A DNA stretch of 45,783 bases. Source: UBA1189 sp045612065. GTDB taxonomy: Bacteria > Bacteroidota > Bacteroidia > Bacteroidales > Bacteroidaceae. Positions 7,871 to 17,500 of the stretch are shown here, one piece after another. The position numbers and the translations under genes are program-made. The notes beneath the pieces are model-generated. The model did no database searches. It was not told where the DNA came from and saw only the letters and a list, made by a program, of their open reading frames with translations. Numbering within the stretch: position 1 is the first letter of the stretch; each line of letters starts with the position of its first letter. The stretch spans positions 1 through 45,783 of the forward strand of contig JAZKYH010000067.1 in NCBI GenBank assembly GCA_045612065.1, read 5' to 3'.

Positions 7871-8737
7871 TTACTCAATCACAGTCACCGTCATTGTAAC
7901 GTCTTCCTTGGGACGGTCGGCACTGCCAGTGGCTACACTTTGAATTTTCTCTACGACATCGAGACCTTCGACCACTTCACCAAACACGGTGTACTGATTA
8001 TCGAGGAAAGGAGTTCCACCAATGGTAGTATAATCCTTGGTCTGTTCGGGAGTGAAGGTAAAGCCTGGAGTTTCCTTCAGAATCTTATCGGTCTCTGCGG
8101 CAAGGCGCTGCTGCAAAGCCATGAGTCCTTTCTGATCACCAGCCTTGTACATTGCCTGAATAGAATCACGATGCTGAGCGGCGAGACCATTGAAAATCTG
8201 TTGACCACGCTGACCATCAAGTTGGGCAGCCATCTGCTTGAGTTCGGCCTCGCTGTATTGTTTGCCCCACACAATATAGAACTGTGAGCCTGATGAACGA
8301 CGTTCGGGATTCACCTGATCGCCCTGACGTGCAGCGCTGAGCACGCCACGCTTGTGGTAATACTGAGGATAAACAAACTCCGCAGGGAGTGTATACTCGG
8401 GACCGCCAGCACCAAGATGCTTGCCCGCAGGAGCACCCTTTGAGTCGGGGTCACCACCCTGAATCATGAAATTCTTAATCACACGATGAAAGAGTGTTCC
8501 ATCATAATAGCCCTCACGTGCCAACTTCAAAAAATTGTCACGGTGCTCGGGGGTCTCGTCATAGAGGCGCACTACGATGTCGCCATGGTTGGTACTAATA
8601 CGTACCTGGGGTGTTGTTGATTGCATTTGATTATTATTTTTATTTGATGATTGTCGCGATGAAGCACCTGTACATCCTACCATGAGTACACACAGCATGG
8701 AAAGGATACTATAGTATGTTATCTTATGTAGTTTCAT
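7871..8737 (-). CDS. cyclophilin-type peptidyl-prolyl isomerase, lipoprotein
   Basis: 288 aa from the ATG at 8737. An 18-codon upstream extension is possible but would bury the signal peptide. MKLHKITYYSILSMLCVLMVGC is a lipoprotein signal with lipobox MVGC. The cyclophilin domain shows ISTNHGDIVVRLYDETPEH, the active-site segment LFHRVIKNFMIQGGDP, and C-terminal FLDNQYTVFGEVVEGLDVV. About 70 residues (roughly 165-240), mainly charged and helical, are inserted between SSGSQFYIVWG and the last strands; similar insertions occur in Bacteroidota homologues. It should catalyse prolyl isomerisation on periplasmic or outer-membrane proteins. Confidence 0.9.
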   Translation of the reverse strand: MKLHKITYYSILSMLCVLMVGCTGASSRQSSNKNNNQMQSTTPQVRISTNHGDIVVRLYDETPEHRDNFLKLAREGYYDGTLFHRVIKNFMIQGGDPDSKGAPAGKHLGAGGPEYTLPAEFVYPQYYHKRGVLSAARQGDQVNPERRSSGSQFYIVWGKQYSEAELKQMAAQLDGQRGQQIFNGLAAQHRDSIQAMYKAGDQKGLMALQQRLAAETDKILKETPGFTFTPEQTKDYTTIGGTPFLDNQYTVFGEVVEGLDVVEKIQSVATGSADRPKEDVTMTVTVIE

Positions 8738-8800
8738 TACAAATATTTTTCGGGGAGCGAAAGTACAAAGAATAGGTGGATAATGCAACACTAAAGGATA

Positions 8801-8829
8801 AAAAAGGATATGCTCGGCATATCCTTTTT
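8801..8829 (-). terminator. terminator of clpB
   Basis: 12-bp perfect stem AAAAAGGATATG / CATATCCTTTTT with loop CTCGG, 3 bases after the clpB stop. The A and T runs on both sides could make it work in both directions. Confidence 0.8.
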
Positions 8830-8832
8830 GAA

Positions 8833-10986
8833 TCAGTTTGTAAACGTCAGTCCTTCGGCATGGGCATCGACAACGATCTCTCGCGAGCGATCTATCTCCA
8901 TTCCCAATATCTTAGTGGAGAGCACGTTGAGCAATAGGTTCTGTATGGCACGCTTCACAGGACGTGCACCAAACTCGGGATCATAACCTGCATCAGCAAT
9001 ATACTCAACAGCTTTTTCTGTGAGACGCAAACGAATATCATTAGCAGCCAGCATACGGCACACACCATTGATTTGCAAGCGTACCACTTGGGCAATCTCC
9101 TCACGATTCAAGGGGAGGAACATGATGGTCTCATCAATACGGTTGAGAAATTCAGGCTTAATGGTCTGCTTGAGCATTTCCATCACATTGCGACGCACCT
9201 CCTCGATTTTGGACACATCAGTATTGCCAGCCATCTGCTCTCTGATATAGCCACTACCAAGATTTGAGGTCATGATAATGATGGTATTCTTGAAGTTTAC
9301 CGTGCGTCCCTTATTATCGGTGAGACGACCATCGTCAAGCACCTGAAGGAGTATATTGAATACGTCGGGATGAGCCTTCTCAATCTCATCAAAAAGCACT
9401 ACGGAATAGGGCTTGCGGCGTACGGCCTCGGTGAGCTGTCCACCCTCATCGTAACCGATATAGCCCGGAGGTGCACCGATAAGTCGGGTTACAGAGAATT
9501 TCTCTTGGTATTCGCTCATGTCGATGCGGGTCATCAGACGCTCATCGTTAAATAGGTAGTCGGCCAAAGCACGTGCCAGCTCAGTCTTACCCACACCTGT
9601 GGTGCCAAGAAAAATGAACGAACCGATAGGACGCTTGGGGTCTTGCATGCCCGCTCTGCTTCTTCTCACGGAATTAGCCACGGCAGATATAGCTTCGTCT
9701 TGACCAATAACACGACGATGCAGTTCTTCTTCCAAGTGGAGTAGTTTATGACGCTCGCTTTCCAACATTTTACTCACGGGAATACCCGTCCAACGGCTCA
9801 CCACATCGGCAATATCATCGGCAGTTACCTCTTCTTTGATAAGGGCTCCACTACCCTGTTTGTCGTGTAGCTGCTGCTTGGTGGCTGCAATTTGTTCCTC
9901 CACCTCTTTGAGACGTCCATAGCGTATCTCTGCTACACGACCGTAGTTACCTTCACGTTCGGCACGATCGGCCTCTATCTTAAGCTGTTCTACAAGCTGT
10001 TTCTTTTGTTGTATCTCGTCGATGAGACGCTTTTCATCTTGCCACTTCTCGGATAACACCTTTTCTCTCTCGCGCAAGGCATCAATCTCTTCCTTTAACT
10101 GAGCAAGCTTGAGTTCATCTTTCTCGCGTTTGATGGCCTCACGTTCAATCTCAAGTTGTTTAAGATGTCGAGTAATCTCATCCAATTCCTCGGGAACCGA
10201 ATCACGTTCCATACGCAGTTTAGCTGCAGCTTCATCCATCAAGTCGATGGCTTTGTCGGGAAGGAAACGCTCTGTGATGTAGCGACTTGACAACTCAACA
10301 GCGGCCACGATAGCTTCGTCTTTAATACGTACCTTATGGTGGTTCTCGTAGCGTTCCTTAAGTCCACGAAGGATTGAGATAGAACTTGCTTCATCAGGTT
10401 CGTCGACTACGACCGTTTGGAATCGGCGTTCCAATGCTTTGTCCTTTTCAAAGTATTTCTGATACTCATCGAGCGTAGTTGCACCGATAGAACGCAGTTC
10501 GCCACGAGCCAGTGCCGGCTTCAATATATTGGCAGCATCCATAGCACCCGAGCCATCCGCTCCAGCCCCAACGAGAGTATGTATCTCATCAATGAAGAGA
10601 ATACACTCACCTGCAGATTGTATGACATCATTAACTACTCCTTTGAGACGCTCCTCAAACTCACCCTTATACTTGGCACCAGCCACTAAGGCACCCATAT
10701 CAAGTGAGTACACCTGCTTGCGCTTCAAATTCTCAGGCACATCACCACGTAGTATACGATGTGCCAAGCCCTCTACGATAGCAGTCTTTCCAGTTCCGGG
10801 TTCACCTATCAATATAGGGTTGTTCTTTGTACGGCGACTGAGTATTTGGAGTATACGGCGTATCTCCTCGTCACGGCCAATCACCGGGTCTAGCTTTCCA
10901 TTCTTTGCCGCTTCGTTGAGATTGATGGCAAAACGATTGAGAAAGCTGTTTTTCTCATTCTGATTTGTTGCAAAATTTCCGTTCAT
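8833..10986 (-). CDS. clpB: ClpB-type disaggregase lacking the N domain
   Basis: 717 aa; full-length ClpB is about 860. Hexameric AAA+ chaperone that threads aggregated proteins with DnaK. Visible: AAA-1 with Walker A GEPGTGKT (61-68) and Walker B ILFIDEIHTLVG, the long coiled-coil M domain (about 265-385) that marks ClpB rather than ClpA/ClpC, AAA-2 with GTTGVGKT and VVLFDEIEKAHPDV, and sensor-2 GARPVKRAIQ. The Clp_N repeat domain (about 140 residues) is absent: the protein starts 20 residues before the first AAA linker, and no Clp_N coding appears in the 500 bases upstream. The M domain is retained, so DnaK-dependent activity is expected; handling of N-domain-dependent substrates would be altered. 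Confidence 0.93.
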   Translation of the reverse strand: MNGNFATNQNEKNSFLNRFAINLNEAAKNGKLDPVIGRDEEIRRILQILSRRTKNNPILIGEPGTGKTAIVEGLAHRILRGDVPENLKRKQVYSLDMGALVAGAKYKGEFEERLKGVVNDVIQSAGECILFIDEIHTLVGAGADGSGAMDAANILKPALARGELRSIGATTLDEYQKYFEKDKALERRFQTVVVDEPDEASSISILRGLKERYENHHKVRIKDEAIVAAVELSSRYITERFLPDKAIDLMDEAAAKLRMERDSVPEELDEITRHLKQLEIEREAIKREKDELKLAQLKEEIDALREREKVLSEKWQDEKRLIDEIQQKKQLVEQLKIEADRAEREGNYGRVAEIRYGRLKEVEEQIAATKQQLHDKQGSGALIKEEVTADDIADVVSRWTGIPVSKMLESERHKLLHLEEELHRRVIGQDEAISAVANSVRRSRAGMQDPKRPIGSFIFLGTTGVGKTELARALADYLFNDERLMTRIDMSEYQEKFSVTRLIGAPPGYIGYDEGGQLTEAVRRKPYSVVLFDEIEKAHPDVFNILLQVLDDGRLTDNKGRTVNFKNTIIIMTSNLGSGYIREQMAGNTDVSKIEEVRRNVMEMLKQTIKPEFLNRIDETIMFLPLNREEIAQVVRLQINGVCRMLAANDIRLRLTEKAVEYIADAGYDPEFGARPVKRAIQNLLLNVLSTKILGMEIDRSREIVVDAHAEGLTFTN

Positions 10987-11457
10987 AGCCTTTAGGTTTT
11001 ATAACATTAATAAAACTATCATTTCATTGGTCAAGACGGCAAAGCATGGTCCAAAGCCTTGAACATATTACAAAAAAGACATTTTGTCTGAATGTAACAT
11101 GAAATTTGCGACAAAAGTTCTGTTCTTGTCAGACCTCAATCAAATTTATGCGATTTGAGGATAATATAACATAGCTCGCATATTACCAATGATGACAAAT
11201 TCGTATCAGAACACCAACAGAGTATTTCTGTATTATAAAAACATCTATACCATTGCTTTTTACAAAGTTGGTGAACATTTAAATGTTTAGACAAAAAGAC
11301 AAGTGTTAACATCGTATTACGTCATTTTCAATTACAATACTCTTTTATTGCATAAGACTCTAATCTCTAATTATAGCAAGTTATGAGAAATTATATGCAC
11401 ATGTTAAGAATAGAGAGAGTCACCAATCACACAAACAAGTTTAATATTTGTCATCTA
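10987..11457. other. intergenic region between divergent clpB and the receiver/PEP-synthase-like gene
   Basis: About 470 AT-rich bases without a credible ORF. A TAAATTTG match on the minus strand (11141-11148) could be a clpB -7 element but has no -33 partner. A perfect 14-base palindrome AACATTTAAATGTT lies at 11274-11287. I see no CIRCE-type heat-shock element. Confidence 0.35.
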
Positions 11458-11488
11458 TTTCTCTATTCACTCGTTTTTCGTACCTTTG
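11458..11488 (+). promoter_or_regulatory. promoter of the receiver/PEP-synthase-like - mannosidase operon
   Basis: -7 element TACCTTTG (11481-11488), 19 bases after a weak -33 TTTC (11458-11461). The start codon is at 11508. Confidence 0.5.
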
Positions 11489-11507
11489 CCTAATAATATA
11501 ATGTGAT

Positions 11508-14500
11508 ATGGAAACGCATCTGAAGAAATTCAACCCCTTTGCCAAAGACACCTCGTTCGTGAACCTGATGACACGACGCGTCTTTAACGTACTCCTTGTA
11601 GCCAATCCTTACGATGCATTCATGCTTGAGGATGACGGGCGCATCGATGAAAAGCTGTTCGAGGAGTACACCCGATTAGGATTGCGCTACCCTCCCCGAT
11701 TCACCCAAGTAAGTACCGAGGAAGAGGCCACAAAGGCATTGCAACAGATGCGTTTCGATTTGGTGATATGCATGCCAGGTACGGATAACTCGGATGCTTT
11801 TGATATCGGCCGTGACATCAAGGAGCGTTTCCCCGACACCCCTATCGTAGTGCTCACCCCCTTCTCGCATGGCATCACACGTTACATGGAACGACAAGAT
11901 CTTAGTCTCTTTGAATATGTATTCTGTTGGTTGGGGAATACTGAGCTATTGCTCTCCATTATCAAGCTCATAGAGGATAAGATGAACCTTGACCACGATA
12001 TCCGAGAGGGTGGCGTACAGATGATACTCCTCGTGGAGGACTCCATCCGATTCTACTCGTCTATCTTGCCTAACCTATATAAGTATGTATTGGAGCAGAG
12101 TCGTGCCTTTGCTACCGAAGCACTTAATGCCCATCAAGCCACATTGCGCATGCGCGGTCGTCCAAAGATTGTGCTGGCACGTAACTATGAGGAGGCATGG
12201 AAGCTCTACAACACCTACCGCAACAATACACTAGGAGTCATCTCTGACGTACGCTTCCCTATGAACGAGGGAAACATTAAGGTAGCCGATGCAGGTGTGA
12301 AACTATTGCGTGAGATACGTGCCTGTGATGAGTTCCTACCTCTCATCATGCAGTCGAGCGAAAGCGATAACCGCATGTGGGCCGCAGAGGTGGGCGCGGG
12401 TTTCGTTGACAAGAACTCCAAAAAGATGAGTATAGACCTGAGAGACAGGATAGAGCAACACTTCGGATTCGGCGACCTCGTGTTTCGTGACCCTGAAACA
12501 GGTTCCGAGGTTGTACGCGTACATAACCTAAAGGAACTGCAAGACAATATCTTCACCATTCCCGAAGAGTCTTTCGTGTACCATACGGCACGCAACCATA
12601 TCTCCCGTTGGCTTTGCTCACGCGCCATGTTTCCTCTATCGGAGTTCCTCAAGCGCTTCACAAAGGACGAGCATGGTGATGTGTACTCCCACCGCCAACT
12701 CATCTTCGATGCTATCGTGCGTTACCGTAAGATGAAGAACCGTGGTGTGGTAGCTGAATATCTGCGCGGCCGCTTCGACCGTTTCTCACACTTTGCCCGC
12801 ATTGGTGAAGGGTCGCTCGGAGGAAAGGGTCGCGGTATCGCCTTCGTAGACCACATACTGAAGAAACACGCCGTATTCGAATCCATTCCCGACGTGGAGG
12901 TACGCATCCCCAAGACCTTGGTGTTGTGTACCGATATCTTCGACCGCTTCATGGAGGATAACAATCTCTACCCCGTAGCACTCTCTGACGCTCCCGACGA
13001 AACCATCCTACAGGCCTTCCTCGCCTCACGACTTCCCGAAGAGCTGTTGGGTGACATACAGACCTTCTGCGAAGTGGTAACGGGTCCCGTAGCTGTGCGT
13101 TCGTCTTCACTGCTTGAGGACTCGCACTACCAGCCCTATGCCGGTGTGTATGCCACCTACATGATTCCCGACCGAGAGGATTATGAGGCTATGGCATGCC
13201 ACATTGCCGATGCGATCAAAGCAGTATATGCATCCGTCTATTACAGCGGTTCGAAAGCCTATATGAGTGCCACGAGCAACGTTATTGATCAGGAGAAGAT
13301 GGCCATCATCCTTCAAGAGGTGGTGGGCGACAAGCATGGTACACGTTTTTACCCACACTGCTCAGGTGTGGCACGTTCCATCAACTTCTATCCCGTGGGT
13401 GAAGAAACTGCTGATGAGGGGGTGGTAAACCTCGCTCTCGGCTTGGGCAAGCATATCGTAGATGGTGGAAAGTCGCTACGCCTGTCGCCAGCCCATCCCA
13501 ACCATATCATACAGATTAGCGAGCCCAAATTGGCTTTGAAGGAAACGCAGGGCACCTTCCTCGCCTTGGACCTTGCAGCTGCCGACCGTCCCATGGCGAA
13601 GGACGAAACCTTTGACCTTGTTCGCCTCAATGTGCGCGAAGCCGAAGCGGATGGTACGCTTGACTGGATAGCATCGACTTATGTACGTGACGACGACATG
13701 ATATACGACACACCTCATATGAAGGGACGCAAATTAGTAACCTTTGCCGGAGTACTGCGCTACGAAGCCTTCCCCTTGGCCAAGATTGTGCAACTCGTAC
13801 TGCAATATGGAGCTAATGAAATGCGTCGCCCCGTGGAAGTGGAGTTTGCAGTTCGCTTCCAACCAGGAAACGAGAGTTTAGAGTCTAAAACAGAGAGTTT
13901 AGAGAGCCATCCAGACGGATTCAACCCTCAACCCTCAACTCTTAACCCTTTACTCAAAGGTATCTTCTATCCGCTCCAAATACGTCCTATCGTGAGTTCA
14001 CGCGAGTGTATCGAAGAGGACCTCACTGCCGTACCTGAAGAAAAGCGTCTGCTCTACTCTATTCGTTCGCTGGGCAATGGTATCGCTACCGACGTGCATG
14101 ACATCATCTACCTTAAAGAGGGCGCCTTCTCTATGGTCAACAATCGCACTATCGCTGACGAGATACGCCGTCTCAACCGCACCTTTGCAGATGCAGGCAC
14201 TGGCTACATCCTTGCTGGTGAAGGACGTTGGGGAAGCTCGGACGTTGCCTTGGGTGTACCCGTTGAGTGGGCCGATATCTCTGCCGTGCGCCTCATTGCT
14301 GAGGTCAGTGCCGATGGTCGCCATATAGAACCATCACAAGGTACACACTTCTTCCAAAATCTCACCTCGTTCGGTGTAGGCTATCTCACCATTGACGGAG
14401 GTGCTTCACAAGAGGTCTTCGATCGTGCTTGGCTCGATGGACAACCTGCCGTGTGGGAGAGTTCACTCCTGCGCCACGTGCGTTGTCCTCACCCCCTCAC

Positions 14501-14552
14501 CATCAAGATGGACGGCATACGCGGAATCGGAGTTGTAGAGAAAGTTGAATAA
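11508..14552 (+). CDS. receiver-domain protein with PEP-synthase-like ATP-grasp domain
   Basis: 1014 aa. Residues 25-155 look like a pseudo-receiver (DLVICMPG, no phospho-acceptor Asp); residues 170-320 form a second receiver with VEDS (177-180), likely acceptor D247 (ISDVRFP) and K302 (VDKNSKK). From about 425 onward comes the ATP-binding domain of PEP synthase/PPDK: GEGSLGGKGRG, then VRSSSLLEDSHYQPYAGVY, and near the C-terminus LQIRPIV. The phosphohistidine domain (GGxTSHxA) and the PEP/pyruvate barrel are both missing, so it cannot be a complete PEP synthase. Annotation as PEP synthase would be misleading; a phosphotransfer or sensory role is inferred. About 28 residues around 790-817 are a low-complexity insertion. 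The mannosidase genes follow by 16 bp. Confidence 0.8.
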   Translation: METHLKKFNPFAKDTSFVNLMTRRVFNVLLVANPYDAFMLEDDGRIDEKLFEEYTRLGLRYPPRFTQVSTEEEATKALQQMRFDLVICMPGTDNSDAFDIGRDIKERFPDTPIVVLTPFSHGITRYMERQDLSLFEYVFCWLGNTELLLSIIKLIEDKMNLDHDIREGGVQMILLVEDSIRFYSSILPNLYKYVLEQSRAFATEALNAHQATLRMRGRPKIVLARNYEEAWKLYNTYRNNTLGVISDVRFPMNEGNIKVADAGVKLLREIRACDEFLPLIMQSSESDNRMWAAEVGAGFVDKNSKKMSIDLRDRIEQHFGFGDLVFRDPETGSEVVRVHNLKELQDNIFTIPEESFVYHTARNHISRWLCSRAMFPLSEFLKRFTKDEHGDVYSHRQLIFDAIVRYRKMKNRGVVAEYLRGRFDRFSHFARIGEGSLGGKGRGIAFVDHILKKHAVFESIPDVEVRIPKTLVLCTDIFDRFMEDNNLYPVALSDAPDETILQAFLASRLPEELLGDIQTFCEVVTGPVAVRSSSLLEDSHYQPYAGVYATYMIPDREDYEAMACHIADAIKAVYASVYYSGSKAYMSATSNVIDQEKMAIILQEVVGDKHGTRFYPHCSGVARSINFYPVGEETADEGVVNLALGLGKHIVDGGKSLRLSPAHPNHIIQISEPKLALKETQGTFLALDLAAADRPMAKDETFDLVRLNVREAEADGTLDWIASTYVRDDDMIYDTPHMKGRKLVTFAGVLRYEAFPLAKIVQLVLQYGANEMRRPVEVEFAVRFQPGNESLESKTESLESHPDGFNPQPSTLNPLLKGIFYPLQIRPIVSSRECIEEDLTAVPEEKRLLYSIRSLGNGIATDVHDIIYLKEGAFSMVNNRTIADEIRRLNRTFADAGTGYILAGEGRWGSSDVALGVPVEWADISAVRLIAEVSADGRHIEPSQGTHFFQNLTSFGVGYLTIDGGASQEVFDRAWLDGQPAVWESSLLRHVRCPHPLTIKMDGIRGIGVVEKVE
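13871..13957. repeat. in-frame low-complexity insertion inside the ATP-grasp gene
   Basis: Direct repeats of GAGAGTTTAGAG type followed by repeats of TCAACCCTCAAC/TCAACTCTTAAC type, encoding an ESLES...NPQPSTLNP stretch between otherwise conserved ATP-grasp segments. It keeps the reading frame and looks like a spreading simple repeat. Confidence 0.7.
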
Positions 14553-14568
14553 TACCACACACACTTCT

Positions 14569-17500
14569 ATGTCTAAAAAAACACCATTAGTTACAGTACT
14601 GTTTATTTTATCTCTTCTTTTCGTCGGATGTCACGAAAAGGAGAAGTACGACCTCATAACCACCAAGGAGACCCAACTCATCAAGCACGGGCAACCTTAC
14701 CACTTTATAGGATGCAATATCTGGTACGCCTCCATCATTGGCTCTACGGGACAGGGAGGGAATCGAGAGCGTCTGTGCCATGAACTCGACGAGTTAAAAG
14801 CCTTAGGCATCACCAATGTACGAATCCTTACAGGTCCGGATGCGGGAAGTGTTTTTGCCAATCCAGCCAGACCTTACCTGCAAGAGTCCGGAGGCACACT
14901 CAACGACACGATACTCGAGGGTCTGGACTACACTCTTGCCGAGCTTGAAAAGCGCGATATGGATGCAGTCATCTACCTCAACAATGCGTGGGACTGGAGC
15001 GGTGGCTATGGATACTATCTCAAAGCCTCTGGTTATGGCGACTCGCCCAATGCCAATGTCGAAGGAGGATACAAACGCTATGTGGACTATTGTGCAAACT
15101 TCTCACGCGACACCTTTGCCCAATCATTATATTACAAATATATAGAACAAATCGTATCACGCCGTAACAGCATTACTGGCCGCCTCTATCGTGATGAGCC
15201 CTCCATTATGGCTTGGCAATTGTGCAATGAACCACGTCCCTTTGCTCGCGATGAACAGACTAAGGAGATGTTTGCCCAATGGATTACCCGTTCTGCAGCT
15301 CTCATCAAAAGCATCGATCCCAACCACCTGGTATCCACAGGTAGTGAAGGAGCCATCGGTTGCGAAACCGACATGGAACTGTGTGAGCGCATTCACAGCG
15401 ACCCTAATATTGACTATTTGACAATTCACATTTGGCCCGTCAATTGGGGATGGGCTTCACGAACCAATCCTGATGGCGACATCGCCAATGCTTGCACCAA
15501 GAGCAGCCAATACATCGCTCGGCATGTCGAATTAGCCCGTCGGATAGGTAAGCCACTGGTCATCGAAGAGTTCGGCTACTCCCGCCAAGGGAACAAAGCC
15601 GGTGTAAACATACCCACAGATAGTAGAGACCAATATTACAACCACATTTTCAACGAAGTAAAAAACAGTATCTCTACTGGAGGCCCTATAGCAGGATGCA
15701 ACTTTTGGGGATGGAGCGGAAGCGCACGTCCCAATCAGGAGGTATGGCAACCTGGAGAAGAATACCTATGCGACCCTCCCCACGAGCCCCAAGGATGGTA
15801 CTCAGTATTCAACTGCGACACCACAACGATTGAAATCATCAGAGATGCGGCACAAGCGATTACCCATGCGCAGCTTCCCACCTCAAAGGTTAACCCTTTT
15901 ATCGGTACTACCAACTATGGTACCACACATCCTGGTGCAGTCACTCCCAACGGCATGATGTCGGTAGTCCCCTTCAACGTTATGGGCTCGGATCTCAATC
16001 TCTACGATAAGGACCATCGTTGGTGGTCGGCACCCTATGAGCACACCAACAAGTACTTTACCGGCTATGCCCATGTAGCGCTCAGCGGTGTAGGATGTCC
16101 CGAAGCCTCCTCTTTATTGGTGATGCCAACTACCGGTAATCTCGATGTGGACTATCTCAACTACGGTTCGGAGTATACAAAAGAAAAAGCCTCACCAGGT
16201 TACTACACCAACCGTCTCACCAAGTACAACATCACTACCGAGGTCACGTCTACTCCACGCACATCGTGCGAGCGTTACACCTTTCCAAAAGGAAAAGGAC
16301 ACATCTTGCTCAATCTCGGACAAGGACTTACCAATGAAAGTGGAGCCATGGTGCGCTGTGTAAACAGTACCGAAATCGAGGGTATGAAGCTCATGGGCAC
16401 CTTCTGCTACACGACACAAGCAGTCTTCCCCATCTATTTTGTCATGCGTGTATCCCGCACTCCCTCCTCAGCTGGTCCATGGAAGTATCAGCCAAGGTTA
16501 CAAGGTGTAGAGTCCGCTTGGAGTCTTGATGACGGCACCTACAAATGCTACGATAACTATCGCCGCGAGATAGCTGGCGACAACATCGGTTACTATTTCA
16601 GCTATGACGACTTGAGCGAAGGCGAACAGATTATAGTACAGATGGGCGTATCGTTCGTCTCCATAGAAAATGCCCGCATGAATCTTGAGGCCGAGCAGCA
16701 AGGTAAGGATTTTGACCGCATACATGCAGCAGCCGTAGCTCAATGGGAGAATGACCTCTCCCGCATACGCATCACAGGAGGTACTCCCGACCAACAGACA
16801 GTCTTCTACACGGCCTTATACCACTCACTCATCCATCCGAGCATCATCAGCGATGTCAATGGTGAATACCCCCAAATGGAAAGTGAATCCATCGGAAAAG
16901 CCGATTACACACGCTACTCGGTATTCTCTTTATGGGATACCTATCGTAACCTACACCCCCTGCTCACCCTTGTCTATCCCGAGCGTCAAACCGACATGTT
17001 ACGCACCCTCGTCGACATGTATCGCGAGTGGAAATGGCTGCCACGCTGGGAACTCTTTGGCCGTGAAACCTACACCATGGAGGGAGATCCTTCCGCTATT
17101 GTCATTGCAGATAGTTGGGTAAAGGGGTTACGAGATTTCGACATCCACACAGCCTACGAGGCCATGCTCAAATCTGCCACAACAGAGGGAAAGAGCAATC
17201 TCATGCGTCCCGATATAGACCCCTATATAAATAGAGGATACATCCCCGTAGGCTACTTTCAGAATGACCTCTCGGGCGACAACTCGGTATCTCATGCCTT
17301 AGAATATTGCATGGCCGACTTTGCCATAGCTCAATTGGCCGACTCATTAGGCGACCATCCCCGTGCAGAGGAGTTCATGCGTCGTTCACAAAGTTATCGT
17401 CGTTACTATAATAAAGAGTATGGCACACTTCGTCCCTTGACATCGGACGGGTCATTCCTCAATGACTTCGATCCTTCCACGGGTAAGCACTTCGAAAATG

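Noticed and set aside
11508..14552. Functional phosphoenolpyruvate synthase
   Set aside because: The phosphohistidine and PEP-binding domains are absent.
14545..14568. TTG start for the GH5-GH92 lipoprotein, overlapping the previous gene
   Set aside because: It would add eight polar residues before a normal lipoprotein signal; the ATG at 14569 is simpler.
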